Assembly (NCBI GenBank): GCA_007571275.1
Contig: RKRS01000144.1
Span: forward strand, 1-13,849
Reading direction: 5' to 3'
Length of the DNA stretch: 13,849 nt
From: Dehalococcoidia bacterium
GTDB taxonomy: Bacteria > Chloroflexota > Dehalococcoidia > Bin125
Part shown: in pieces, positions 1 through 8,620 of the stretch
Numbering within the stretch: position 1 is the first letter of the stretch
Layout: each line of letters opens with the position of its first letter
The notes under the pieces: model-generated
The model's input: only the letters and a program-made list of their open reading frames with translations
Told to the model about the DNA's origin: nothing
Database searches by the model: none
Program-made: the position numbers and the translations under genes

Positions 1-20
1 GACAACGCGCGCACAGATCG

Positions 21-49
21 TTAACCTGTACCGCCAAAGTCGGTAAGAT
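21..49 (+). promoter_or_regulatory. candidate sigma70-type promoter for the PAP2-family gene
   Basis: TTAACC (21-26) and TAAGAT (44-49) each match four of six bases of the -35 and -10 consensus and are separated by 17 nt. Transcription would begin near base 56, just upstream of the first gene. This is a consensus match by eye only; one such match is easily found by chance. Confidence 0.3.
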
Positions 50-106
50 TAATCGCGCCATAATCGGCGAGTGGATTGGCAATCAGGTTCGGAAGGCGGC
101 AAGGGC

Positions 107-1102
107 GTGCGTCGGGTGCAAGGCATCAGCCGTCGAGAAGCCATCGGAGCAGTGTGTTGGGCCGCGTTGGCGCTCGGCTTGCTCGCCGTCGTCCTGCGGC
201 TGACGGTGTCGCTGGATCCCGTGGCCTTTGCTCCCATATGCGGCCTCGCGGTGGTCGCGGTGTTCGTGTTGGCGCGCCGCTGGGGCGATTGGGGCATCCT
301 CGTCGCCTACATCGTGGCCATGGGCTTCTTTACTCAGCTCCGCGATGCAGCGGACGAAACCGGTCTCCGTGTATTGACCGCTTACGTGATCGATTGGGAG
401 CTCTGGATGTTCGCCGGCGTGACTCCTTCGGCCTGGCTGCAGGAGCGGATCGGCGGGACCAGCTCCGCGCCCGGTTTCCCGGCGTTTTTCTCGGCGATCG
501 TGCACTGGACCTGGTTCGTCTTCCCTCACGCCGCCGTGCTCGGCGCTTGGCTGTTCGTCCGCCGCATGGCCTGGCGCGTCACGATCATCGTGGCGCTCAC
601 CTTCTACCTCGGTGTGTTGCTCTACTTCACCGTGCCAACGGCGCCGCCCTGGATGGCGGCTGAACAGGGGCTGATCGACGGCATTGCTCGCGGCATGAAC
701 GTTGTCGGACCGGCGCTACTCGGCGTCGATTTCTATAACTGGGCATTCATCGCCATGGCTGAGCCCAATCCGACCGCCGCGATGCCGTCATTGCATTTCG
801 CGGCATCCTTTGTCGTGGTTGGCGTCGGCATCGTGTTGCGTTCTCGGTGGGTCATCGCGGTGGCTGTGCTCTACTCCATCGCCCTGACGTTCTCGCTCGT
901 GTACCTCGGCGAGCACTACATCGCCGACATCCTGGCGGGCGGCGTTGTCGCGTTCATCGCCTTCGCCGCCGTCGAGGGCGGTCGATACGTCCGCGCCCAG
1001 ATCGTCCTGCGACGCGAGCAGTTGACCATCTCCGGTCAGCGCGTGGCGCAATGGCTGCGAGAAGCGTTGCGTCTGCCACCGCCTCGAATCGAGGCAGGCT
1101 AG
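107..1102 (+). CDS. PAP2_3/Aur1-like integral membrane phosphatase or phosphotransferase
   Basis: This is a polytopic membrane protein of about 331 residues. From this start it shows PTAPPW at 177-182, PSLHFA at 227-232 (His230) and GEHYIAD at 268-274 (His270, Asp274). The last two are the second and third PAP2 phosphatase motifs with their catalytic histidines. The classical first motif (KxxxxxxRP) is not evident. The PTAPPW signature is typical of the PAP2_3 / inositol-phosphorylceramide-synthase-like branch, so the substrate is probably a lipid phosphate or phosphatidyl-alcohol headgroup handled at the membrane. The GTG at 107 was chosen because GGAAGG lies at 91-96; a GTG at 71 would add 12 hydrophilic residues but has no visible ribosome-binding site. 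The next gene starts 14 bp after the stop, which suggests co-transcription. The family call is firm; the substrate is unknown. Confidence 0.82.
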   Translation: MRRVQGISRREAIGAVCWAALALGLLAVVLRLTVSLDPVAFAPICGLAVVAVFVLARRWGDWGILVAYIVAMGFFTQLRDAADETGLRVLTAYVIDWELWMFAGVTPSAWLQERIGGTSSAPGFPAFFSAIVHWTWFVFPHAAVLGAWLFVRRMAWRVTIIVALTFYLGVLLYFTVPTAPPWMAAEQGLIDGIARGMNVVGPALLGVDFYNWAFIAMAEPNPTAAMPSLHFAASFVVVGVGIVLRSRWVIAVAVLYSIALTFSLVYLGEHYIADILAGGVVAFIAFAAVEGGRYVRAQIVLRREQLTISGQRVAQWLREALRLPPPRIEAG

Positions 1103-1116
1103 CCTCCGCCTGAATT

Positions 1117-2199
1117 GTGGCGAAGTCGGTGATGCGTCTTCGATTTGCCGGTCAGCTTCCAGGTTGGGCGACAGGTTCGGTCGCCCGTCTTGCACTGGGT
1201 CTAGGCAGTAGCACGGCATTTCTGGCGTTGTTCCTGCGCAACGCCAATTTTGATCAGGTGGGACGGGCGTTCACTGAGGTCTCGGCCTGGTGGATCGGTC
1301 CGGCGCTGGTCGTCTACTTCGCCGGGATTGCGGCGCGAGCATGGCGATGGCACTGGTTGCTGTTGCACATTCAGCACATCGCCTGGTGGCGACTGTTTCC
1401 GATCGTGGCGATCGGCTTCGGCGTCAACAACGTACTGCCGCTCAGGGCGGGCGAGCTGGTCCGCGCGCATATGCTCTACCAGCGTCACGACATCTCGCGC
1501 TTGTCGGGGCTTTCCAGCATCTTCATGACCCGCGTTTATGACGGTCTGATGTTGACCTGTTTCCTCGTGATCGGGGTGATTGCCAGCCTCGTTGGCTTTC
1601 AGGGGATGAACGACGCCGGTGACGAGCTGACCGCGGCGATGGCGTTTCTCGTTTTTGGCATCATCGGCGCGTTCCTGGTGTTCGGAGCGATTGCGCGTCA
1701 CCCCGCCGATGCAGAGCGGATCATCGGCAAGATGCTTAGTCGCTTGCCTGGACAATCGGATCGGGAGTGGGGCTGGCTCTCTCCGCTGATCGCCGGGATG
1801 GCGGCACAGGCCAATCGACGGCAAGTAATCGGCGCACTGATCGCCAGTCTGATCGCTTGGGGACTCGAAGCGCTGATGTATTGGATGGTCGGCCAGGCCT
1901 TTAATCTCGGCTTACCCTTCGCGGTCTACCTGCTGGTGGCGGCGGCGGCCAACCTGTTGATTACCGCTCCCTCGACCGCTGGAGGAGTCGGACCGTTCGA
2001 GTGGGCGACCAAGGCGACGTTGCTCATCTGGTTGCCCACATTGGGCACAGTGGGCGCGCAGGGCGCCGAATCGACCGCCGTCGCGTTTGCAGCGATCCTG
2101 CACGCGCTCGTCCTGATCCCGATCTCGCTTGTTGGCTTGAGCTGCCTCTGGTTCTTCCAGATCGCCCCAAGGCGTCGTGCAGCGTCAGGCGAGTCGTAG
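1117..2199 (+). CDS. flippase-like integral membrane protein (lysylphosphatidylglycerol synthase TM-region / UPF0104 family)
   Basis: The protein has 360 residues with about eight hydrophobic segments. Signatures of the TM region of MprF and its stand-alone relatives are visible: NNVLPLRAGELVRA at 104-117, TRVYDGL at 138-144 and APSTAGGVGPFE at 284-295. MprF's membrane domain translocates aminoacyl-phospholipids, and relatives are proposed to flip polyprenyl- or glyco-lipids. No soluble aminoacyl-transferase domain is attached, so this gene alone would not modify lipids. A GTG at 1117 gives the longest frame; an in-frame ATG at 1132 is a realistic alternative because no strong Shine-Dalgarno sequence precedes either. 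It follows a PAP2-family gene by 14 bp, so the two may act on the same lipid intermediate; that link is an inference. Confidence 0.83.
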   Translation: MAKSVMRLRFAGQLPGWATGSVARLALGLGSSTAFLALFLRNANFDQVGRAFTEVSAWWIGPALVVYFAGIAARAWRWHWLLLHIQHIAWWRLFPIVAIGFGVNNVLPLRAGELVRAHMLYQRHDISRLSGLSSIFMTRVYDGLMLTCFLVIGVIASLVGFQGMNDAGDELTAAMAFLVFGIIGAFLVFGAIARHPADAERIIGKMLSRLPGQSDREWGWLSPLIAGMAAQANRRQVIGALIASLIAWGLEALMYWMVGQAFNLGLPFAVYLLVAAAANLLITAPSTAGGVGPFEWATKATLLIWLPTLGTVGAQGAESTAVAFAAILHALVLIPISLVGLSCLWFFQIAPRRRAASGES

Positions 2200-2244
2200 C
2201 CTGTGCGCATATCTGGGAAGCTGCGCAGCGAATGCGAGGTCGCG

Positions 2245-3450
2245 ATGACGATGCTTGATGGTCCATTGGACGGGATTCGTGTGATCGACCTGTCAGCGCT
2301 GGCGCCCGGGCCGTATTGCTCGATGCTGCTTGCCGATATGGGCGCGGAGGTCATTCTGGTTGAACAGGCCGGGCGACCTCGTGGCCGGCGCGACCTTGCC
2401 AAGGATCCGAACGAGGAGCGTCGGCGCTACTCCTCCTATGCGCTCGGTCGTGGCAAACGCTCGATTGGGCTCAACCTGAAAGCCGACGAGGCGCGAGAGA
2501 TTTTCTACCGCCTCGTCGATGACGCCGACGTCGTGCTCGAAGGATTTCGCCCCGGAGTGGTCAAGCGGCTCGGCGTCGATTGGCAGACGCTCTCAGCCCG
2601 CAATGCCCGACTGGTCTACTGCTCTCTCTCAGGATTCGGACAGACGGGTCCCTATGCGTCCCACGTCGGACACGACATCAACTACATCGCAACAGCTGGC
2701 GCGTTGGGCATGATCGGCGACTACGCGAGCGCCGGTCGACCGGCGATCCCGGTCAACATCATCGCCGACTTCGCCGGCGGTGGGCTGATGGCCGCCTTCG
2801 CGATCGTCTGCGCCTTGCAGGCGCGTGAACGTACCGGGGAGGGACAGTACATCGATCTCGGCATGTCGGACGGTTCCATGTCGCTTATCACCTCGGCATT
2901 GGCCGGCTATGAGGGCGCGGGCGCCGACATGCGGCCGGCGCGACACGTTCTCAATGGCGGCGAGCCGCACTATCAGGTCTATGAGACCTCTGATGGGCGC
3001 TGGTTCTCGGTTGGCTCAATGGAACCGTACTTCTACGCCAATCTCTGCCGAGCGCTTGGCCTCGAGCAGTTCATCGACGATCAGGGCACATCCGATCTCG
3101 CGCGACGGGAGGAGATCCGCTCCGCGTTTGCACAGGTATTCAAAACGCGCACGGCCGACGAGTGGCACAAGCTGCTCAATGATGTCGATGTCTGCGCCAA
3201 GCCGGTACTGACGCTTGCAGAGGCGCTGCAAGACGAGCACAACATCGCGCGTGGAATGGTGGTCGAGGTGCCCACGCCGGATGGCGGCGTCATGCGTCAG
3301 GCTGGTGTCGCGCCCAAGCTCTCTGCCACGCCGGGGCGCATTCGCGGCAGCGCGCCCAGCCGTGGTCAGGACACCGAGACGCTACTCGAGTCGCTGGGAT
3401 TCGATGCGGAATCGGTGGCCTCGCTCCGCGAGCGGGAGATTATCGCTTGA
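2245..3450 (+). CDS. alpha-methylacyl-CoA racemase-like enzyme (CoA-transferase family III, CaiB/BaiF)
   Basis: The product of about 401 residues opens with LDGIRVIDLSALAPGPYCS and has VVLEGFRPGVVKRLG, both typical of family III CoA-transferases. GHDINY (His143) and ADFAGGG (Asp175) correspond to the His/Asp pair (His126, Asp156) that exchanges the alpha proton in mycobacterial MCR. GEGQYIDLGMSDGS and GGEPHYQVYETSDGRW also match the racemase branch better than formyl-CoA or carnitine-CoA transferases. The likely reaction is (2R)/(2S) epimerisation of 2-methyl-branched acyl-CoAs in the cytosol before beta-oxidation. The ATG at 2245 was preferred because GAGG at 2236-2239 sits 5 nt upstream; an in-frame GTG at 2203 lacks such a site. 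It starts 45 bp after the flippase-like gene. Substrate specificity within the family cannot be fixed from sequence. Confidence 0.85.
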   Translation: MTMLDGPLDGIRVIDLSALAPGPYCSMLLADMGAEVILVEQAGRPRGRRDLAKDPNEERRRYSSYALGRGKRSIGLNLKADEAREIFYRLVDDADVVLEGFRPGVVKRLGVDWQTLSARNARLVYCSLSGFGQTGPYASHVGHDINYIATAGALGMIGDYASAGRPAIPVNIIADFAGGGLMAAFAIVCALQARERTGEGQYIDLGMSDGSMSLITSALAGYEGAGADMRPARHVLNGGEPHYQVYETSDGRWFSVGSMEPYFYANLCRALGLEQFIDDQGTSDLARREEIRSAFAQVFKTRTADEWHKLLNDVDVCAKPVLTLAEALQDEHNIARGMVVEVPTPDGGVMRQAGVAPKLSATPGRIRGSAPSRGQDTETLLESLGFDAESVASLREREIIA

Positions 3451-3455
3451 GTTGA

Positions 3456-4739
3456 TTATGGCTCGGTCGCAGCGATATCCGCATGCGCGCGACGCCAGCC
3501 CGCCCAGCATGCCCCTCCGCCGATCACCAGTAAGGCAAACGCGAGGCTGAAGCCCGCGCGGAAATCGAACGCGTCGACCAGAACAACCGCGGTTCCGATC
3601 ATGATCGTGATCATCACGGCCGCACACAGCGAGAAGATGGAGAGGACGGTCGCCCGTTGGTCGGATGGAATTCGTCGGTTGATGTAGCCCCCGGCGAGCG
3701 GGTGTAATGCTGCGGTCGTCGCGGCCAGGGCGGCGAGCGATACGACCAACGCGAGATGATCAACGATCAGCAGCGGTAAGAACACGATCGCCCCAACGGC
3801 GAGCACAGCGGGCAGAGCGCGCCGCTCGCCAAGTCGCTCGGCCAGCGGCGCTGCGAGGATCGACCCAAGCATGATGCCAACGAACGATGGCAGCATCAGG
3901 CCAGAGTAGATCGCGCCGAGGTCCAGCGCCTCGGCCGGATCGACGCCGTGCGAGCGGATGAATGGTTGGATGAAGAAATCCGGGAGGTCCAACGTCGCCA
4001 GCATGATGCCGCCCAGCAGGATCGCCCAGAGGACTGATCGGGTTCGCAGCACGATGCCGATCCCGGCGCGGATCTCATGCAGCACGACAGCGCCCGAGCG
4101 CTGCGCGTCGGACGGTTGTGTCACCTCGGCAAAGTCGGCTTCGCGGCGCGGTGGCTCACGCAGCGCAAGCGCGATCAGTCCTGCCGTGCCCATGCCGGCC
4201 GCGCTGAGCATCATGACCGCACGGAAATCGAGAATCGAGACGAGTGGTCCGCTGAGGATGGTGGCGATCAGCAGCGAAGCCGTCGCCACGGCTTGTGTGC
4301 GTCCTGCGTGCCGCTCGTATTCGTCGGTTCGCTTCAGTTGTCGCAGGCTGTCGAACAGGAGCGCGTTGTCGGAGCCGGACATCAATGTCCGCGCAATCGC
4401 CATGCCCAGGTAGCCGACAATCAGAGAAGGAAAACTGAGCGTGGCGAACAGCGCCGTCGCTGCGGCAAACCCCAACGCGCCCGTGCCCAGGGCGATGCGT
4501 CGGCCAAAGCGGTCCGCAACCGCGCCGGTGGGTACTTCGGCCACGATCGTCACGATGCCGAAGAGCACTTCGGTCACACCGATTTGGGCATAAGAGAGTC
4601 CATGCTGTGACTGCAGGAAGAGAAACCAGATCGGCAACCAGAAGTGGAACCCGCGCACGAATTGAAAGACGTAATAGAGCGGAATGTTGCGCGCGAACGG
4701 ACTTCGTCTCGAAGCAGCGCCCGTTGGCGATGCGCTCAT
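3456..4739 (-). CDS. MFS transporter, tandem paralogue 1 (last gene of the minus-strand series)
   Basis: The protein of 427 residues has the hydrophobic profile of a 12-helix major facilitator. Motif A between helices 2 and 3 is intact as GAVADRFGRR (72-81). A second signature shared by the three neighbours, GYINRRIPSDQRATVLSI, begins at residue 351 in the C-terminal half. RTDEYERHAGR and LREPPRRE are also shared with them. It probably exports or imports a small solute across the cytoplasmic membrane by proton antiport or symport; nothing identifies the substrate. The ATG is only 2 bp after the upstream paralogue's stop, with AGGA immediately before it, so translation is probably coupled. It lacks the hydrophilic C-terminal tail of the other two copies. 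Its stop is 5 bp from that of the converging racemase gene. Confidence 0.88.
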   Translation of the reverse strand: MSASPTGAASRRSPFARNIPLYYVFQFVRGFHFWLPIWFLFLQSQHGLSYAQIGVTEVLFGIVTIVAEVPTGAVADRFGRRIALGTGALGFAAATALFATLSFPSLIVGYLGMAIARTLMSGSDNALLFDSLRQLKRTDEYERHAGRTQAVATASLLIATILSGPLVSILDFRAVMMLSAAGMGTAGLIALALREPPRREADFAEVTQPSDAQRSGAVVLHEIRAGIGIVLRTRSVLWAILLGGIMLATLDLPDFFIQPFIRSHGVDPAEALDLGAIYSGLMLPSFVGIMLGSILAAPLAERLGERRALPAVLAVGAIVFLPLLIVDHLALVVSLAALAATTAALHPLAGGYINRRIPSDQRATVLSIFSLCAAVMITIMIGTAVVLVDAFDFRAGFSLAFALLVIGGGACWAGWRRAHADIAATEP

Positions 4740-4741
4740 TC

Positions 4742-6193
4742 CTATCCGCGGTCAGAGTCAGTAGAGACGAGTGACTGCGCCTGCTCGGGAGTCGCGCCAT
4801 TGGCGCTGTTCCCGTTGAAGCCATTGCTGACGCCGTGCAACACTCGCCCGTTCGTTTGTAGTTCTTGACGAATGCTCGCCTGAGGCGCCGGGCGGATGCT
4901 GATGCGGCGGAGCGCCTCGACCTGCTCGCGCTGATGGCTGCGTCGCCAGAGGAAGAGACAGTAGACGCCGAAGGTCAATACGACGCCGGCTGATAGCCCG
5001 TAGGCGAAGCGGAAGTCAATCTGGTCGGCCGAAGCCGAGATCAGCGGTACCAGGACCGCCATCTGCGCCGCCAGCATCAGCTCATAGATCGAGAGCACCG
5101 TGGCGCGTTGATCGGAGGGGATGCGGCGGTTGATGTAGCCGGTCGCAATCGGACGGATCATCGCGTGGAGCCCGCCGAGGATGGCGATCGGCGCGATGAT
5201 CGCGAGGTGGTCGGTGAGCAGCAGCGGGAGAAAGAAGAAACTGCCGGCGAACATCAGCAGCGGGATCGCGCGGCGTTCGCCTACGCGGCCGACGAAGCGG
5301 GCGGCGAGCAGCGCGCCGATCGACATCGCAGCGAAGCCTGGCACGATCAGTGCGCTCCAGAGCGCTCCGTCGAGCAGGCCGCCTTCGGGGCTCAGGCCGT
5401 GCTGGCGCAGCATGGGCTGGAGGAAGAATCCGGGCATTTCGAAAGCGACCGTGATCAGCCCCGACAGGATGATGATCCAGAGCACCGTTCGGCGCTGCAG
5501 GACGATGCGGAAACCTTCGAGCACGTAATTGACCAGTCCCTGAGGGGAACGGTCGCTGGTGGCGTCGGCCGCAGAGATCGGCGCGGCGTAGAGGCCGTCG
5601 GCGGCGAACTCGGATTCGGTGCGCGGCGGCTCGCGGAGCAGCAACGCGATTGAGCCGGCCACCGCCATCGGGATCGTGCCGATCAGGATCGTGGTCTGCA
5701 TACCCCAGAGACCGGCCATCGGCCCACCGAGTAGCGCCGAACCGAGCAGCGCGCCGGTCATCAGCGCCTCTGAGCGACCGATGTGTTTTTCATATTCGCC
5801 GGTCCGTCGCAGGCAGCGCAGCGAATCGAAGAGGAGGGCGTGCCCGGCGCCGGAGTAGAGCGTCATGGAGAGCGCCATCACCACATAGGCGATCGTCAGC
5901 CCCGAGAAGCTGTTGAGCAGAGCGAAGCAGAGCGAGCCAATCGTGAAGAGGAAGCCGCCCAGCGCCAACGAGGTTCTGCGCCCCCAGCGATCAGCGACGG
6001 CGCCGGTCGGCACTTCGGCCAGCATCATCGTGATCCAGAAGAGCGCCTCCATCAGCCCGACCTGAGTCAGCGACAGCCCCCGCTCATCCTGCAGGAAAAT
6101 GATCCAGACAGGCACCCAGATCAGAAATCCAGTCGCGAACTGGAACAGGTAGTAAATCGGGATGTTGCGCGCGTAGCGCTGCGCGTCGGTCAT
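4742..6193 (-). CDS. MFS transporter, tandem paralogue 2
   Basis: The protein of 483 residues is a major facilitator close to both neighbours. Motif A reads GAVADRWGRR (64-73), and GYINRRIPSDQRATVLSI starts at residue 352. RTGEYEKHIGRSEA and LREPPRTE match the equivalent positions of the flanking copies. It ends with about 60 hydrophilic residues rich in Asn, Gln and Ser, probably a disordered cytoplasmic tail. The ATG at 6193 was chosen because the residues after it (RYARNIPIYYLFQF) align with the N termini of the paralogues. An extension to a TTG at 6274 would add 27 residues with no counterpart there. A gap of 117 bp separates it from the upstream copy, so it may have its own promoter, although I found no convincing one. 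Substrate unknown. Confidence 0.87.
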   Translation of the reverse strand: MTDAQRYARNIPIYYLFQFATGFLIWVPVWIIFLQDERGLSLTQVGLMEALFWITMMLAEVPTGAVADRWGRRTSLALGGFLFTIGSLCFALLNSFSGLTIAYVVMALSMTLYSGAGHALLFDSLRCLRRTGEYEKHIGRSEALMTGALLGSALLGGPMAGLWGMQTTILIGTIPMAVAGSIALLLREPPRTESEFAADGLYAAPISAADATSDRSPQGLVNYVLEGFRIVLQRRTVLWIIILSGLITVAFEMPGFFLQPMLRQHGLSPEGGLLDGALWSALIVPGFAAMSIGALLAARFVGRVGERRAIPLLMFAGSFFFLPLLLTDHLAIIAPIAILGGLHAMIRPIATGYINRRIPSDQRATVLSIYELMLAAQMAVLVPLISASADQIDFRFAYGLSAGVVLTFGVYCLFLWRRSHQREQVEALRRISIRPAPQASIRQELQTNGRVLHGVSNGFNGNSANGATPEQAQSLVSTDSDRG

Positions 6194-6310
6194 GGCGGAG
6201 CAGGATCGGTTGGGTCGGAGGCGCGGTGATGGGCGTTGTTGCCGACAATGACCCAGATCGTATTGATTTGGCAAGTGTCCGTGCGACAGCTGACTACGCT
6301 CGGCGCGGGC

Positions 6311-7831
6311 TCAGTCAAGTTTCTGCACATTAGGAAACAGAGTTGAGCTACGAGCATCAAGCCCGTTCTGGCTAGGCGGGCGCACGCCATTGGATTGCGC
6401 AGGCGCGGGTGGTTCGATCTGTGTGTCGCCCCGATTCGGTGAAGCTGTCTGTGACTGAGGTTTCGAGATCGAGAGCGACCAGCGTCGCAATCGCTCAGCC
6501 TGATCACGGCGATGGGCGAGTCGCCAGAGCAGCCAGAGGGTCACGCCCAGCGTGACACAGACCAACAGCGGTAGCGCGCCGAATCCAGCCGCAAAGGAAA
6601 TCTGGTCGATGATCGGCCCGCTGGTTACCAGCATCCCGCTCATTGCCAGGCCGCCAGCCAGCGAGAAGATCGATAGCACCGTCGCCCGTTGATCGGAGGT
6701 AATCCGCCGATTGATGTAACCGGTCGCGATCGGTCGTATCGCCGCCTGGGCGATGCTGACCATGAAGATCACCCCCAACATGCCGAGGTGGCTCCAAATC
6801 ATCAGCGGGATCAGAAAGACCGCCCCGTACAGCATGATCGTCGGGAAGCTGCGCCGTTCGCCGAGTCGTCCGATCAGCCAGGCGGCGGCGAGCATCCCCA
6901 GCATCGTGCCGAGATAGGCGGGGATCAGCACGGCCGAGAAGATGACGCCCTCGCCGAGGCTGGTCATCGGGTCGATATTGTGCTCAACCCGCACCCAGAG
7001 CTGGGTGAAAAAGCGTGGCATGTCGAAGATCGCGATCAGCAGGGCGGCGAAGGGAATCAGGAACCGCACCGGTCGAATCTGCCAGACCATGCGCAGACCC
7101 TGCACGACCTCAGCGAAGATCGGAATGCCGCCCTGTCCCGCAGCGCTGGAATCGGCCCGCTGATCGTGCGCTGTGTGTCGCACCTCAGCCGGCGGCGCGT
7201 GGAGCGGATCGAGCGCATACTCCGACTCGCGCCGCGGCGGCTCGCGGAGCAACATCGCGGCCCCTGCAGCGACCAGGAAGAAGATGCCAGACAGAATGAT
7301 CGTTGCGGAATAGCCGATCGCATACGCGAGCGGTCCGCCGATCGCCGTCGCCAGGATCATCATCAGCCAGAACAATCCTTGCGAACGTCCGTGGTGACGC
7401 TCGTACTCGTTGGTCCGTCCCAGCACCCGCAGCGTGTCGTAGAGCAGCGCTTCCGATGCGCCGGAATAGAGCGTCATCGCGATCCCCAGCAGCAGGTACG
7501 AGCCGAACAGGATCGGAACGGTCGTGGCCAAGGCGAAGACCACCGTAGCGAGCGCAAAGAGCAGCGCCCCCAGACAGAGCGAGACGCGCCGCCCGAACCG
7601 ATCCGCCACTGCGCCGGTCGGGACTTCGCAGATCACCAGCGTCAGCCAGAAGACGCTCTCAAAGATCGAAATTTGGCTGATCGACAACCCACGCCCATCG
7701 AGCAGATAGACCATCCAGATCGGCAGGAAGATCATGAACCCGGTCGAGGACATGAACAGGTAGTAGACGCGAATATTGCGCTGGAAGTGGCGCGGATCGT
7801 TCTTGGACAGTGTGGAGATCGCTGCGGACAT
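6311..7831 (-). CDS. MFS transporter, tandem paralogue 3 (directly downstream of rsmG)
   Basis: This is the longest of the three copies at 506 residues. Motif A is GAVADRFGRR (73-82). The C-terminal-half signature at 371 reads GYINRRITSDQRATVLSI, with Thr where the other copies have Pro. RTNEYERHHGRSQG and LREPPRRE repeat the family pattern. A hydrophilic tail of about 70 residues rich in Gln, Pro and Ser follows the last helix. The ATG lies 6 bp after the rsmG stop, so the gene is almost certainly co-transcribed with it and perhaps translationally coupled, as no good Shine-Dalgarno sequence is visible. It is a secondary transporter of unknown substrate; a drug-efflux role is possible but not shown. 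Confidence 0.87.
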   Translation of the reverse strand: MSAAISTLSKNDPRHFQRNIRVYYLFMSSTGFMIFLPIWMVYLLDGRGLSISQISIFESVFWLTLVICEVPTGAVADRFGRRVSLCLGALLFALATVVFALATTVPILFGSYLLLGIAMTLYSGASEALLYDTLRVLGRTNEYERHHGRSQGLFWLMMILATAIGGPLAYAIGYSATIILSGIFFLVAAGAAMLLREPPRRESEYALDPLHAPPAEVRHTAHDQRADSSAAGQGGIPIFAEVVQGLRMVWQIRPVRFLIPFAALLIAIFDMPRFFTQLWVRVEHNIDPMTSLGEGVIFSAVLIPAYLGTMLGMLAAAWLIGRLGERRSFPTIMLYGAVFLIPLMIWSHLGMLGVIFMVSIAQAAIRPIATGYINRRITSDQRATVLSIFSLAGGLAMSGMLVTSGPIIDQISFAAGFGALPLLVCVTLGVTLWLLWRLAHRRDQAERLRRWSLSISKPQSQTASPNRGDTQIEPPAPAQSNGVRPPSQNGLDARSSTLFPNVQKLD

Positions 7832-7837
7832 GCTCGG

Positions 7838-8611
7838 TCAGGATACGCGTAGCCATGAACCATCATCGTCGGCTCTGGCTAGCTCAGACAATGGCCGGCG
7901 ACGCATCTGCTGCCAGGAGCGCGGGTAGCGCGGATTGGTGGCGCGCACTTTGGTCACGACGACGATGCCCTGGGGCTGATCGATCGGGGTGAACTCCGCC
8001 CCCAACTCCGCCACCGCGCGAGCAACGGCGTCGAGCTGCGGCTCTGCAAGCTCACCCGTCCAGATCGCGCCAATGCCGCCAATCTGGAGGAACGGGATGG
8101 CCAGTTCCAACGCGCTCAGCGGTGGCGCGGCGGCGCGACTGACCGCCAACGCGAAGCGCGACCGCAAGTCGGTATGAGCGGCGATCTCGGCCCGCTCTTG
8201 CCGGATCTGAATCTGTGCCGCGTCGATCTCAGTGACGACGTTGCGGAGAAACTCCGTGGCGGCCGAGCGCGAATCAAGCAGCGTCGCGCTGCGCTGAGGT
8301 TCGCAGAGCGCAACCGGCAAGCCGGGCGCGCCGTTGCCACTGCCGATGTCGATCATCGGGCCGTGGGGCAGCGGCAGATCGGCGTTGATTAGTCGGTCAC
8401 GCCCCGCCAGCGGCTCGATGACGTGCTTGCGAATCGCTGGGCCCGGCTCGCGAATCGCGGTCAGATTGCGCACCGAGGCGAGCAGCATGCGTAGCCAGAT
8501 GGCGAGCTGCCTGGGCAGATCGGGGTTCAGCGCTTCGACATAGCTCAGGTTGGCGAGCTCAAGCGCCGCTCGAATCTGGCGTTCGTCTGTCTCGTCGGTC
8601 GGGCGTGGCAT
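7838..8611 (-). CDS. rsmG: 16S rRNA (guanine-N7)-methyltransferase RsmG (GidB)
   Basis: RsmG transfers a methyl group from S-adenosylmethionine to N7 of G527 (E. coli numbering) in the 530 loop of 16S rRNA; its loss causes low-level streptomycin resistance in several bacteria. The 257-residue product shows the family pattern in order: NLTAIREP near 49, KHVIEPLA near 62, the SAM-binding loop DIGSGNGAPGLP from 88, LLDSR ending motif II (Asp113), and VSRAAAPP. The position that in RsmG usually carries Lys (ALKG or similar) here reads IWTGE, with Thr185. The ATG at 8611 was chosen because upstream residues to 8665 are not RsmG-like. No Shine-Dalgarno sequence precedes it. It heads the minus-strand series with the MFS genes and is divergent from the GreA-fusion gene. 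Confidence 0.92.
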   Translation of the reverse strand: MPRPTDETDERQIRAALELANLSYVEALNPDLPRQLAIWLRMLLASVRNLTAIREPGPAIRKHVIEPLAGRDRLINADLPLPHGPMIDIGSGNGAPGLPVALCEPQRSATLLDSRSAATEFLRNVVTEIDAAQIQIRQERAEIAAHTDLRSRFALAVSRAAAPPLSALELAIPFLQIGGIGAIWTGELAEPQLDAVARAVAELGAEFTPIDQPQGIVVVTKVRATNPRYPRSWQQMRRRPLSELARADDDGSWLRVS

Positions 8612-8620
8612 CAATAAAGG

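Noticed and set aside
1091..1112. Palindrome AGGCTAGCCT over the stop codon of the PAP2-family gene as a terminator
   Set aside because: It has a short stem with almost no loop and no U tract, and the next gene starts immediately, so read-through is more likely.
5108..6229. Two plus-strand open frames opposite MFS paralogue 2
   Set aside because: Charged, motif-free translations typical of antisense shadow frames.
6194..6310. Promoter or small gene in the gap between MFS paralogues 2 and 3
   Set aside because: TTGCCA and TACGAT are present on the minus strand but only six bases apart, and no small frame with a ribosome-binding site was seen.
6689..7852. Plus-strand open frame of 387 codons opposite MFS paralogue 3
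   Set aside because: Its translation is rich in Arg, His, Asp, Gln and Glu with no motif, as expected for the antisense of a GC-rich membrane protein gene; the minus-strand frame has clear family signatures.
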